From: an uncultured Roseburia sp.
GTDB taxonomy: Bacteria; Bacillota; Clostridia; Lachnospirales; Lachnospiraceae
DNA: 64,000 bases
NCBI GenBank assembly: GCA_947088675.1
Contig: CAMUHN010000001.1
Coordinates: 1 to 64,000, forward strand
Direction: 5' to 3'
Positions 18,755 through 27,091 of the stretch are shown here, one piece after another. Position numbers and translations under genes: made by a program. The notes under the pieces are model-generated. The model ran no database searches, was not told where the DNA came from, and worked only from the letters and a program-made list of their open reading frames with translations. Each line of letters begins with the position of its first letter. Within the stretch, counting starts at the first letter, position 1.

Positions 18755-19645
18755 TTATGCCAGCGGTATCCCGTAGTCTTTCATTGCCTTTATCAGTTTT
18801 TCCGTTCCCTCTTCGGTCATTTCCGTAAGCGGGGAACGCAGCGGTCCAACCTCTTTTCCCATCAGATTCAACGCTTTTTTCACCGGGATCGGATTGACCT
18901 CACAAAAGAGAGCCTCCGCCAGCGGCTGCGCTTTTAACTGCATTTTCGCCGCGCTCTCAATGTTGCCGTTCGCATAATCCTCACACATCTGATGCACATC
19001 ATGCGGCGCAATATTCGACCACACCGAAATCACGCCGGACGCGCCGATCGACAGAAGCGGCACCACGATCGCATCCTCTCCGGAATAGAGATCAATCTTT
19101 CCGTCCGTCAGATGCATGACTTTAGCGGCCTGCGCGACATTTCCGCTCGCTTCCTTGATTCCGGCAATGTTTCTGACATTGTTGTACAGATACGCTGCTG
19201 TCTCCGGCTGGATATTGCAGCCCGTTCTGCCCGGCACATTGTACATGATTACAGGGATATGAACCGCCTCTGCAATCCTTGTATAGTATTCCTTTAAGCC
19301 GCCCTGCGTGGCTTTGTTGTAATAGGGAGTCACCGCCAAAAGCCCGGATGCGCCGGCCTCTTCGGCCTCTTCGGACAGATGAACCGCTTCTCTTGTGCAG
19401 TTTGATCCCGTACCGGCGATCACTGGTACCTGCCCCTTTGCAAACGCAACAGCGGCTTTGATCACATCCGCATGTTCTTTTGTTGTCAGTGTCGAACTCT
19501 CTCCTGTCGTACCGGCAATGATAATACTGTCGGTCCCTTCTTTGATCTGCCACTGTATCAGTTCTTCCAGTTTATCGAAGTTGACTTCCTCATTCTCTTT
19601 CATCGGCGTAACAATCGCAACGCCCGCGCCTTTAAAAACTGCCAT
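18755..19645 (-). CDS. dapA: 4-hydroxy-tetrahydrodipicolinate synthase
   Basis: DapA is a class I aldolase that condenses pyruvate with aspartate semialdehyde. The 296 residues form a TIM barrel with GTTGESSTLT near 43-52, VTPYYNKATQGG near 130-141, and the Schiff-base lysine in AGIKEASGN near 161. The start ATG has GGAGG seven bases upstream. The gene is preceded by a lysine riboswitch, a terminator and a promoter, so its expression should fall when lysine is plentiful. dapB follows. Confidence 0.96.
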   Translation of the reverse strand: MAVFKGAGVAIVTPMKENEEVNFDKLEELIQWQIKEGTDSIIIAGTTGESSTLTTKEHADVIKAAVAFAKGQVPVIAGTGSNCTREAVHLSEEAEEAGASGLLAVTPYYNKATQGGLKEYYTRIAEAVHIPVIMYNVPGRTGCNIQPETAAYLYNNVRNIAGIKEASGNVAQAAKVMHLTDGKIDLYSGEDAIVVPLLSIGASGVISVWSNIAPHDVHQMCEDYANGNIESAAKMQLKAQPLAEALFCEVNPIPVKKALNLMGKEVGPLRSPLTEMTEEGTEKLIKAMKDYGIPLA

Positions 19646-19681
19646 AATAACCCTCCATTCTATTATCGTGCCATGATGCGC

Positions 19682-19707
19682 AAAAAACCGGCTCTGGCGA
19701 GCCGGTC
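19682..19707 (-). terminator. Riboswitch-controlled terminator ahead of dapA
   Basis: On the minus strand an 8-bp stem ACCGGCTC/GAGCCGGT with a 4-base loop is followed by six T. It lies between the lysine aptamer and dapA and is the expected expression platform: lysine binding would favour this stem and stop transcription. Confidence 0.85.
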
Positions 19708-19744
19708 TGATTTCTTTTCTGCTGTCGCAGTACTTTAAGAATCC

Positions 19745-19930
19745 GATAGCACTCCATCCAAATCACCTGCCTCTGCAGGATTTCCTGTGATGACAGTCAT
19801 AAAGTTCTTCACTTCATGCCCAAGCAGTATATCTGCAGCAATATACCCTTTCGGCGCACTTTCCTTTCACTCTCTTTCCCCTGCGTCTGCCGCATCCAAA
19901 AAGCTACTGATAAAGTACGCAACCTCTATC
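19745..19930 (-). ncRNA. Lysine riboswitch (L box) aptamer
   Basis: On the minus strand the leader shows the L-box elements in order: GATAGAGGTTGCG at the 5' side of P1, AGTAG, GGGGAAAGAGAGTGAAAGGA, GCCGAAAGGGTATA, GCTTGGGCATG, ATGACTGTCA and GGAGTGCTATC, which closes P1 with GATAG/CTATC. Order and spacing fit the five-helix lysine-binding aptamer. It lies directly upstream of a terminator and of dapA, the standard context. Identification is by eye against the known consensus; no covariance model was run. Confidence 0.92.
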
Positions 19931-19949
19931 AATCAATGTTATTCTGTTT

Positions 19950-19978
19950 ATCATAGCACGATTCGTTTCCTTTGTCAA
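19950..19978 (-). promoter_or_regulatory. Promoter of the lysine riboswitch-dapA-dapB unit
   Basis: On the minus strand TTGACA (19973-19978) and TATGAT (19950-19955) are exactly 17 bp apart, starting transcription about 15 bases before the aptamer. The -35 box abuts the stop codon of the DUF4349 gene. Confidence 0.85.
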
Positions 19979-21013
19979 TCATTCTGTTGATTTCTGTTCT
20001 CCCGCATTATTCTTCTGTAATTTCTTTTTATAACGTCTGTTTAAAAACAGGATCAAAAGCAACAGTATGACAACAATCAAAAGATACGGAAACAGCATAA
20101 TAAAGATTACAAGCAGGCCCTCTGCCACACGCAGGAAAAAATGCCACGAATCCTGTATCCTGTTTGACATCCTCTGGCCGAATGTGTCCTCGTTTTTTAT
20201 CTGTGCATATACCCTGACCTCGCGCATTGTGATATTGATGTACGAGTAGGCCACATCTGTGTGGATCTGGTTTATCCTTGTTTTAAGCTGCGCAATCTCA
20301 ATCTCGATATCCATCAGCTCGCGTTCCACCTCAAGCGCATACTGATCGTCCGTAATGGTAGAAAGCAGATTGAGATAGCGCGTCTCCTTTGCCTCATAAA
20401 TTTCCAGTGCAGTTTTAAGATCCGTGTACTCCTGGCTGACATTTTCGACATTCGCGTTCTGGGAGCGCACATCGCCAAGACTTTTTGCGCCTTCCAGGAA
20501 CTCGCTGTAGCGGTTCGTGGGCACGCGCACTGTCGCCTCATATGTCCTGTTTTTTTTCTCTTCTTCAATATAATATCCGCTGTCCTGATAATTATCATAA
20601 TAGTTTTCTTTTTCGACAAACCCCGCCGCCGATGCCAGCCCCGCTTTAAAATCTGCAACTGACCTGTCAAACTCCAGCGTGTCAATGGTAATATCACAGT
20701 GATAAACCAGCATATCGGTATCCATGCCAAAATCCGCCGCAGTTTTTGCGGCGGAAAGAACGGCATCCGCCGTCTCATTCTCTTCCAGTATGGGCGCTTC
20801 TGCCACGGCATCTTCTGTGATAGAATCCTGCTTTGTACCGCCGGATCCGGAAGTATCCCCGGAGCCGCTGCCAGAACCGGAATAACCGGCTCCATTCGCA
20901 TCAGCGTAATCGGCAGACGCATTAAATTCTGCTGTTCCGCACCCGGCGCTTCCGGATAAGGCAAATACAGTCAAAAAAATCAGCGCTGCAAGGAACGCTT
21001 TTTTCACTCTCAT
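19979..21013 (-). CDS. DUF4349 domain lipoprotein
   Basis: This predicted lipoprotein of 344 residues has lipobox LSGSAGC (Cys25 from the chosen start). A Gly/Ser-rich linker follows, then a DUF4349 domain that includes a long helical stretch with EVERELMDIEIEIAQLK and IHTDVAYSYINITMREV. It ends with a transmembrane helix near residues 300-330 and a basic tail RRYKKKLQK. Its function is not known; the family is an envelope protein with a coiled coil and one membrane anchor. I chose the ATG at 21011-21013, with GGGGG six bases upstream, over an in-frame ATG five codons earlier. Confidence 0.8.
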   Translation of the reverse strand: MRVKKAFLAALIFLTVFALSGSAGCGTAEFNASADYADANGAGYSGSGSGSGDTSGSGGTKQDSITEDAVAEAPILEENETADAVLSAAKTAADFGMDTDMLVYHCDITIDTLEFDRSVADFKAGLASAAGFVEKENYYDNYQDSGYYIEEEKKNRTYEATVRVPTNRYSEFLEGAKSLGDVRSQNANVENVSQEYTDLKTALEIYEAKETRYLNLLSTITDDQYALEVERELMDIEIEIAQLKTRINQIHTDVAYSYINITMREVRVYAQIKNEDTFGQRMSNRIQDSWHFFLRVAEGLLVIFIMLFPYLLIVVILLLLILFLNRRYKKKLQKNNAGEQKSTE

Positions 21014-21046
21014 AACAATCCCCCTCATTTGTATCCGATCAAAACC

Positions 21047-21679
21047 TTATTCCTCTTCCAGAAAATCTATCTTGCTGACCGAAACTTCATAAGCAATCCG
21101 CTTCTCCGTCTCCGTCTCTGACAATTTCTTTATATATTCACGGCTCTGGATGCGCCCCCATACCTGTACATGGCCGCCCACCTCAAAACCGGACGCAAAT
21201 CTTGCATTCCTGCCCCAGCAGATACAGGGTATGTAATCCGACTTTCCATAGGAACGGTTCACTGCAATCAACAGATCGGCAATTTCCCTTCCAAGCGGCG
21301 TCTTGCGGTAAATCGGTTCCTTGCAGATATAGCCGTCCAGAAAAATCTGATTGCTTTTGACATCTTCGTCCAAAGAGTCCACAAATTCGATTTCCCTCGC
21401 AAAAACAGAAAGTACAAGTCGATTTTTCTTTTCCTCATGACGGTTGTATGAGCGGAACTGCCCTGTCACACAGACATACTGCCCGATATAGCTCTCGGAA
21501 ACATTGACAAGACGCTCGGAAACCATAAGCGGTATGTAGTCCATATAGTTGCTGAGACGGTTAACCGCAACTTCTACATAATAAAATCCCTCCCCGTAAA
21601 CTTCGTGACTGAATCGAAAATCCGATACGATTTCTCCTACAATAGATACCTGGTTGTTTTCAAAAATTTTATCTGCCAT
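21047..21679 (-). CDS. SSB-like protein with two OB folds
   Basis: This 210-residue protein has two halves that both read as single-stranded-DNA-binding OB folds. Half 1 (1-100) contains VSIVGEIVSDFRF and YVEVAVNRLS. Half 2 (about 108-205) contains IFLDGYICKEPIYRKTPLGR, AVNRSYGKSDYIPCICWG and GHVQVWGRIQSREY. It lacks the acidic DDDIPF-like tip by which SSB recruits partners, ending in DFLEEE. Similar proteins are annotated as single-stranded DNA-binding in Lachnospiraceae, but this is unlikely to be the housekeeping ssb, which lies between rpsF and rpsR. A small reading frame overlaps its start by 11 bases. Confidence 0.75.
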   Translation of the reverse strand: MADKIFENNQVSIVGEIVSDFRFSHEVYGEGFYYVEVAVNRLSNYMDYIPLMVSERLVNVSESYIGQYVCVTGQFRSYNRHEEKKNRLVLSVFAREIEFVDSLDEDVKSNQIFLDGYICKEPIYRKTPLGREIADLLIAVNRSYGKSDYIPCICWGRNARFASGFEVGGHVQVWGRIQSREYIKKLSETETEKRIAYEVSVSKIDFLEEE

Positions 21680-21782
21680 GAATTTTCTCCCTTCTTACGG
21701 CTGCATATTCTTTTTTGTAATTTATTTTGGGCTCTCCCTTGTCTCTTACATGCAGCCCGTCTGACACATCTATTTGTACCAT
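21669..21782 (-). CDS. Possible 37-residue small protein coupled to the SSB-like gene
   Basis: A short frame beginning MVQIDVSDGLHVRDKGEP has GGAG seven bases before its ATG and ends 11 bases inside the SSB-like gene, a layout that suggests translational coupling. Its composition is protein-like, with several charged residues (KINYKKEYAAVRREK). An in-frame ATG 28 codons earlier exists almost at the predicted transcript start, but lacks a ribosome site. I recognise no family. It may be a leader peptide or a genuine small protein. Confidence 0.4.
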   Translation of the reverse strand: MVQIDVSDGLHVRDKGEPKINYKKEYAAVRREKIHGR

Positions 21783-21879
21783 GTTTTTTCTCCAAATTTT
21801 CATGAAATGTGTCGATAACAAAATCAATGAAATGACGATTTTTGTCAGATTTTTCTTCCTGTCCATTTGACTTTAATCC

Positions 21880-21908
21880 ATTATACTCTTATCCGGCAAA
21901 ATCAGCAA
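21880..21908 (-). promoter_or_regulatory. Promoter of the SSB-like gene
   Basis: On the minus strand TTGCTG (21903-21908) and TATAAT (21880-21885) are 17 bp apart. The resulting leader is about 195 bases long and contains the small coupled frame. It diverges from the typA promoter about 85 bp away; the rest of the gap shows nothing else. Confidence 0.65.
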
Positions 21909-21991
21909 GGACTAGATAATTCTATCCTGCTTTTTTAATGAATTCTTCATAATTACCCTATTAAAATAGAAAGAAACCCGTAAAGAAATCC

Positions 21992-22019
21992 TTGCACATT
22001 CCAAAAAATATGATAGAAT
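21992..22019 (+). promoter_or_regulatory. Promoter of typA
   Basis: TTGCAC (21992-21997) and TAGAAT (22014-22019) are 16 bp apart, about 60 bp ahead of typA. Confidence 0.6.
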
Positions 22020-22078
22020 AAGAACGCTGACAAACAGCTGTTATTTTATTTTAAGAAAGAAAGGTCTGGTCATTCCAT

Positions 22079-23917
22079 ATGAAAACGAAACGTGAAGATG
22101 TCCGCAATATTGCCATTATCGCCCATGTCGACCATGGCAAAACAACGCTTGTTGACGAATTGCTGAAACAAAGCGGAGTATTCCGGGAAAATCAGGAAGT
22201 TCGGGAGCGCGTCATGGACTCTAACGATATTGAACGCGAACGCGGCATCACAATTCTCTCAAAAAATACAGCAATTACTTATAAAGGAACAAAAATTAAC
22301 GTAATCGACACCCCCGGCCATGCAGATTTTGGCGGTGAGGTAGAACGTGTCTTAAAAATGGTAAACGGCGTAATTTTAGTCGTAGACGCATTTGAAGGCG
22401 TAATGCCCCAGACAAAATTCGTACTGATGAAAGCGCTTGAACTGGCCCTGCCGGTTATTGTCTGCGTGAACAAGGTTGACCGGCCGGAAGCACGTCCAAA
22501 CGAGGTCGTAGACGAGGTACTCGAACTCTTTCTTGATCTCGACGCATCCGACGAACAGCTTGACTGTCCGTTTCTGTTTGCATCCGCGAGAGGCGGTTAC
22601 GCGGTCAGAGAAATCGGCGAACTGATCAACAACCGAAAAGATATGGTACCGCTGTTTGAGACGATTATTGATTATATTCCGGCGCCGGAAGGCGACCCGG
22701 ATGAGAACACACAGGTTTTAATCAGCACCATTGATTACAATGAATATGTCGGTCGTATCGGAATTGGAAAGGTCGACAACGGGTGCTTAAAAGTGAATCA
22801 GGAGGCAGTTGTCATCAACCACCATGAACCGGACAAACAGAAAAAAGTCCGCATCAGCAAATTATATGAATTTGACGGCCTTGACAAAATAGAAGTCACC
22901 GAAGCGCATATCGGCTCTATCGTCGCGATCTCCGGCATCGCCGATATCCATATCGGGGATACGATCTGCGCGCCGGAAAACCCGTCCGCCATTCCGTTCC
23001 AGAAAATTTCAGAGCCGACGCTTGCCATGAATTTTATTGTAAACGACAGTCCGCTTGCCGGACAGGAAGGAAAATATGTCACCTCCCGCCATATCAGGGA
23101 CAGGCTTTTCCGGGAACTGAACACAGATGTTTCTCTGCGCGTTGAGGAGACCGACAGTCCGGACTCACTGAAAGTATCCGGGCGCGGCGAACTCCATTTA
23201 TCGGTACTGATTGAAAATATGCGTCGGGAAGGATATGAATTTGCAGTCAGCAAAGCAGAAGTGCTCTACCACACAGACGAAAACGGTAAAAAAACAGAAC
23301 CGATGGAACTTGCCTATGTCGATGTGCCGGATGAATTTACCGGATCGGTCATCGAGAAATTAAGCCAGCGCAAAGGAGAAATGACCAATATGAAGCCGAT
23401 CACCGGCGGTTATACGCGGCTTGAGTTTTCCATTCCGTCGCGCGGATTGATCGGATATCGCGGCGAATTTATGACGGATACCAAGGGAAACGGCATCATC
23501 AATACGGTTTTTGACGGATATGCGCCCTACCGCGGCGATATTTCCTACCGTAAACTTGGCTCCCTGATTGCTTTCGAATCGGGCGAATCCGTTACCTACG
23601 GGCTGTTTTCCGCACAGGACCGCGGCACGCTCTTTATCGGTCCGGGCGAAAAAGTCTATGCCGGTATGGTCATCGGCTCCTCCTCGCGCGCGGAGGATAT
23701 CGAGCTGAATGTCTGTAAGAAAAAACATCTGACAAACACAAGATCTTCTTCGGCCGACGAGGCCTTAACGCTTGTGCCTCCTAAGATATTAAGCCTCGAA
23801 CAGGCGCTTGACTTTATCGATGCGGACGAACTTCTTGAAGTCACGCCGAAAAGCTTAAGAATCCGCAAGCGCATCCTCGATCCGACGCTGCGCAAACGCG
23901 CGGCAATGAAAAAATAA
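22079..23917 (+). CDS. typA: Ribosome-associated GTPase TypA/BipA
   Basis: TypA is an EF-G-like translational GTPase involved in 50S assembly and stress adaptation. The 612-residue length is standard. Motifs: G1 AHVDHGKTT near 15-23, switch I RERGITILSK, G3 DTPGHADFGGEVERV near 77, G4 NKVDRPEARP near 132. EF-G-like domains III and V and the TypA-specific C-terminal region follow, ending KRAAMKK. The only visible Shine-Dalgarno (AAAGG) is about 14 bases before the ATG, unusually far. It has its own promoter and a strong terminator. Confidence 0.96.
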   Translation: MKTKREDVRNIAIIAHVDHGKTTLVDELLKQSGVFRENQEVRERVMDSNDIERERGITILSKNTAITYKGTKINVIDTPGHADFGGEVERVLKMVNGVILVVDAFEGVMPQTKFVLMKALELALPVIVCVNKVDRPEARPNEVVDEVLELFLDLDASDEQLDCPFLFASARGGYAVREIGELINNRKDMVPLFETIIDYIPAPEGDPDENTQVLISTIDYNEYVGRIGIGKVDNGCLKVNQEAVVINHHEPDKQKKVRISKLYEFDGLDKIEVTEAHIGSIVAISGIADIHIGDTICAPENPSAIPFQKISEPTLAMNFIVNDSPLAGQEGKYVTSRHIRDRLFRELNTDVSLRVEETDSPDSLKVSGRGELHLSVLIENMRREGYEFAVSKAEVLYHTDENGKKTEPMELAYVDVPDEFTGSVIEKLSQRKGEMTNMKPITGGYTRLEFSIPSRGLIGYRGEFMTDTKGNGIINTVFDGYAPYRGDISYRKLGSLIAFESGESVTYGLFSAQDRGTLFIGPGEKVYAGMVIGSSSRAEDIELNVCKKKHLTNTRSSSADEALTLVPPKILSLEQALDFIDADELLEVTPKSLRIRKRILDPTLRKRAAMKK

Positions 23918-23965
23918 GACAAAAAGACCTGCCTGCAGAACGACTGCGCGGCAGTCAGACGAAAC

Positions 23966-24011
23966 AAAAGGGATTGCCGGAAACAGATTTCACTTTCCGG
24001 CAATCCCTTTT
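23966..24011. terminator. Bidirectional terminator of typA and the metal-exporter gene
   Basis: An 18-bp perfect stem (23966-23983 with 23994-24011) has A/T ends that give U tracts in both directions. It sits between the convergent ends of typA and the gene at 24068-24958. Confidence 0.9.
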
Positions 24012-24067
24012 ATCAATTATAATACAGACAGCATAGTTTTATTTTTACATCAATTCAACCGGAAAAA

Positions 24068-24958
24068 TCAGAAAACAATCCCAAGCAGATCAATCACAGT
24101 GCCCCAAAATATGCCAATCCCATAAAGAGACGCCACAATCGCCGCATTCTGGCGCAAATCACGATTCAGGCGAAACAGGACAAGAAGTCCTATGCCCGCA
24201 TTGACAAGAAGACCGGCCATCATTGCACCCGCCGAAATCACGCCTCCAAGATACAGCTCGGTAATCACAACGGAAGAAGCACAGTTTGGTATCAGTCCGA
24301 CTGCAGCCGCAATCAGACCGCCTGTAACGGGCACATCCAAAAACAGACTTTTAACCGCTTCCTCGCCAAGCCCTGCAATGATACTGTTTAATACAATGGA
24401 AATTACCAGCAGAAAAAGAAAGATTTTAACCGTATGTTTGAACGCCGACAGCAGAATGCCGTCCTCACAGTTGCAGTGTTCCTCCTCGCAGATTGTATGG
24501 ATATCCATTTCCTGCCGCTGTTTATGGAAGAAATGCAGATACAGCCATTCCACCAAAAATCCGGAAATCATGGCAATGATAACTTTCACGACAAGTATTT
24601 TTACGATCAGGCCGGCCCCTGCAGACTGTGCAATCAAAACAGGAAGCATCTCGTCCGATGTGGAAAGATAAACCGCAAACAGCGTGCCGACTGTAATCAC
24701 ACGCCCCGCATACAGACTGGACGCGGAAGCTGAAAATCCGCACTGCGGCAGTATGCCCAAAAGACTTCCCCATAGAGGCCCGTAAGTTCCTGCCGTGCGT
24801 ATGCGCATTTTTACTTTACCGCCTGTACTGTGTTCTAACAGCTCCATCAAAAGATAGGTGAGAAATAAAAAAGGGAGCAGCTTCATACTATCCGCCAGAC
24901 TGTCCGCGAATTCTATCTTTTGTATCCATTGAAATAAATCATCCATTTCTATAACCAT
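24068..24958 (-). CDS. Putative metal/arsenic exporter-like membrane protein (ArsP_2/PF11449-like)
   Basis: This is a 296-residue protein with about eight hydrophobic helices in two similar halves. One repeat holds GILPQCGFSASASSLYAGR and the other GLIPNCASSVVITELYLGG, with matching GxxPxC signatures. It resembles the putative heavy-metal exporter family annotated as arsenic efflux or putative manganese transporter. A cytoplasmic-looking loop near 155-170 (HTICEEEHCNCEDG) is rich in Cys, His and Glu and could bind metal. The substrate is unknown. Two close ATGs are possible (codons 1 and 5); neither has an ideal ribosome site. It follows dut by 15 bases. Confidence 0.7.
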   Translation of the reverse strand: MVIEMDDLFQWIQKIEFADSLADSMKLLPFLFLTYLLMELLEHSTGGKVKMRIRTAGTYGPLWGSLLGILPQCGFSASASSLYAGRVITVGTLFAVYLSTSDEMLPVLIAQSAGAGLIVKILVVKVIIAMISGFLVEWLYLHFFHKQRQEMDIHTICEEEHCNCEDGILLSAFKHTVKIFLFLLVISIVLNSIIAGLGEEAVKSLFLDVPVTGGLIAAAVGLIPNCASSVVITELYLGGVISAGAMMAGLLVNAGIGLLVLFRLNRDLRQNAAIVASLYGIGIFWGTVIDLLGIVF

Positions 24959-24973
24959 GCCTTTCGCAGCGGC

Positions 24974-25408
24974 TTATCTTCCAGTGGAACCAAATCCGTT
25001 TTCTCCGCGCTCTGTCTCATCCAACTGCTCCACTTCACAAAAATCCACGGAAAGATACGGCAGAATGATCAACTGTGCAACACGTTCTCCTGGCATGATC
25101 ACACGCTCCGTATCGGAGTCATTGTAAAGCGGCACCACTACCGGGCCCCTGTAATCGGAGTCAATGACCCCGGTACAGTTAGCCGGACGCAGCCCTTTCT
25201 TTGTAGAGATACCGCTTCTGGCAAATACGCCGCCAAAATATCCGTCCGGGATTGCAATGGCAAACCCCATTTCCACTTTAACCGTTTCACCCACCGGTAT
25301 GACAAGCGGTTCTTTTAAATCGGCACACAGATCATATCCGGCCGCCTGTGCGCTTCCCTTTACCGGAAAAACTGCCGTTTCCGACAAACGTCTGATTTCT
25401 ATTTTCAT
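24974..25408 (-). CDS. dut: Deoxyuridine 5'-triphosphate nucleotidohydrolase
   Basis: This trimeric dUTPase converts dUTP to dUMP and pyrophosphate. All five motifs are present: AAGYDLCA (1), FARSGIS (2), GVIDSDYRGPV with catalytic Asp (3), GERVAQLIILP (4), RGENGFGSTG (5). The 144-residue length is standard. Its ATG overlaps the gpsA stop (ATGA). dUTPase is an unusual partner for lipid-synthesis genes but is probably only co-transcribed. Confidence 0.95.
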   Translation of the reverse strand: MKIEIRRLSETAVFPVKGSAQAAGYDLCADLKEPLVIPVGETVKVEMGFAIAIPDGYFGGVFARSGISTKKGLRPANCTGVIDSDYRGPVVVPLYNDSDTERVIMPGERVAQLIILPYLSVDFCEVEQLDETERGENGFGSTGR

Positions 25409-26442
25409 TGGTATCCTCTCCCGTTTTCCTCTTCGTTCCAGACAAGACCGCTGTGTTCCGTCCGCTTATCGCGGAGCATTAAATCCGCAACCGCGTCTTT
25501 TGCCGGCTTATCCTCAAATAAAACTTTATTGATCTCCTCGATGATCGGCATATCGACTTCATATTTTTCAGAAAGCGCAATGGCCGCTTTCGCGGAATAA
25601 ACGCCCTCCACAACCATCTTCACCTCGTCCATTGCCTGCTGCATCGTATATCCCTGGCCAATCAGCATTCCGGCCCTGCGGTTCCTGCTGTGCTTACTCT
25701 CGCAGGTCACAATCAGATCCCCAATCCCGGTTAAACCGCTTAATGTCTCGTAACTTGCCCCCATTTTCAGCGCAAGCCGTCCAATCTCCGAAATTCCCCG
25801 CGTAATCAGCGCCGCTTTCGTATTATCTCCATAGCCTAATCCGTCCGCCATACCCGCTGCCAGCGCAATGACGTTTTTTAACGCTCCTCCAAGTTCCATC
25901 CCGAGTACGTCCGGACTTGTGTAAACGCGGAAGACCTGATTCATAAAAATATCCTGCACTCCCTCGGCGATATGCTTCTTTTTCGCTCCCGCGACAACTG
26001 TTGTCGGAAGACCGATTCCAACCTCCTCCGCATGGCTTGGCCCGCACATAACGGCTACCTCGGCCACAGGAATTTCCTGCGCTACAATATCGGTAAGGGT
26101 CATCAGCGTAGTTTCCTCAATCCCTTTTGCCACGCAGACTATAACCTGTCCCTCTTTGACATAAGGCGCCATGCTTTTCGCGGTGCTTCTGGTAAATACG
26201 GACGGGACGGCAAGAATCAGATAACCGCTTCCTTCCACGGCCTCTTTTAAATCTGTTGTAAATGCAATATCCTCCGGCAGCTTTACGCCCGGCAGTTTTA
26301 ACGTATGCTCATGTTTTTCCTTTAACATTGCAATCTCATCGTCCATCAGGGACCAGACCGTAACCTGATGCCCGTTTGTGTGCAATACAAGCGCCAGCGC
26401 CGTCCCCCAGCTCCCCGCTCCAATTACCGCTGTCCTTGCCAT
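25405..26442 (-). CDS. gpsA: Glycerol-3-phosphate dehydrogenase [NAD(P)+]
   Basis: GpsA reduces dihydroxyacetone phosphate to sn-glycerol-3-phosphate, the phospholipid precursor. It shows the Rossmann motif GAGSWGTAL (8-16), CVAKGIE, CGPSHAEEV, and the catalytic ALKNVIALAAGMADGLGYGDN region near 187-207. 345 residues. It follows plsY by one base, so the substrate-making and substrate-using enzymes are produced together. GGAGG lies ten bases before the ATG. Confidence 0.96.
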   Translation of the reverse strand: MARTAVIGAGSWGTALALVLHTNGHQVTVWSLMDDEIAMLKEKHEHTLKLPGVKLPEDIAFTTDLKEAVEGSGYLILAVPSVFTRSTAKSMAPYVKEGQVIVCVAKGIEETTLMTLTDIVAQEIPVAEVAVMCGPSHAEEVGIGLPTTVVAGAKKKHIAEGVQDIFMNQVFRVYTSPDVLGMELGGALKNVIALAAGMADGLGYGDNTKAALITRGISEIGRLALKMGASYETLSGLTGIGDLIVTCESKHSRNRRAGMLIGQGYTMQQAMDEVKMVVEGVYSAKAAIALSEKYEVDMPIIEEINKVLFEDKPAKDAVADLMLRDKRTEHSGLVWNEEENGRGYQ

Positions 26443-26443
26443 A

Positions 26444-27091
26444 TCATGATTCCTCCTTTTTTCCGATTTTATTTTCCGTACCGTTTAACAGCCGCGCGAT
26501 ATTGGCTCTGTGCCGCCATATTCCCATGGCCGCAAAACATGCGCTCACAATATAAAATTCTGCTCTGTAATCTGAGCCGACACGCAGATAACCAGCCTGC
26601 CCGAGAATTATCGCCTGAATCAGATAGGAAAGCAGCACAAGCACCGATCCAAGAGAAACATACCTTGTGACAGCTACTGCGACAATAAACAGCACAAGAC
26701 AAAGCGGCGCTGCAAGCGGACAGACCGCAAGAATGACACCGGATGTACAGGCAATTCCCTTTCCACCCTGAAATTTCAGATAAAACGGGAAATTATGCCC
26801 CAGTACAGCGCCAAACCCGGCATACAATTCCAGAATGCCGACCGAACCCGGATACTTCTCATGAAACAGTACATAAACCAAAAGTACGGCGAAAATTGCT
26901 TTCAGCAGATCGCCCAGAAATGTAACCGCGCCTGCTTTTGGCCCAAGGACGCGCAGCGAATTTGTCGTTCCCGGATTCCCGCTGCCCTGCGTTCTGATAT
27001 CAATTCCTTTTGATTTTCCATACAGATACCCGGTCTGAATCAGACCAAACAGATACCCGATTGCCAATGCGATCCCTCTGGCAGCTATCAT
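26444..27091 (-). CDS. plsY: Acyl-phosphate:glycerol-3-phosphate acyltransferase
   Basis: PlsY is a membrane acyltransferase using acyl-phosphate to make lysophosphatidate. The 215 residues have five to six hydrophobic segments and the three PlsY motifs: [19 protein letters not shown] near 36-54, [18 protein letters not shown] near 100-117, and a less clear third. The start overlaps der (ATGA) and gpsA follows directly. The order der-plsY-gpsA is common in Firmicutes. Confidence 0.95.
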   Translation of the reverse strand: MIAARGIALAIGYLFGLIQTGYLYGKSKGIDIRTQGSGNPGTTNSLRVLGPKAGAVTFLGDLLKAIFAVLLVYVLFHEKYPGSVGILELYAGFGAVLGHNFPFYLKFQGGKGIACTSGVILAVCPLAAPLCLVLFIVAVAVTRYVSLGSVLVLLSYLIQAIILGQAGYLRVGSDYRAEFYIVSACFAAMGIWRHRANIARLLNGTENKIGKKEES

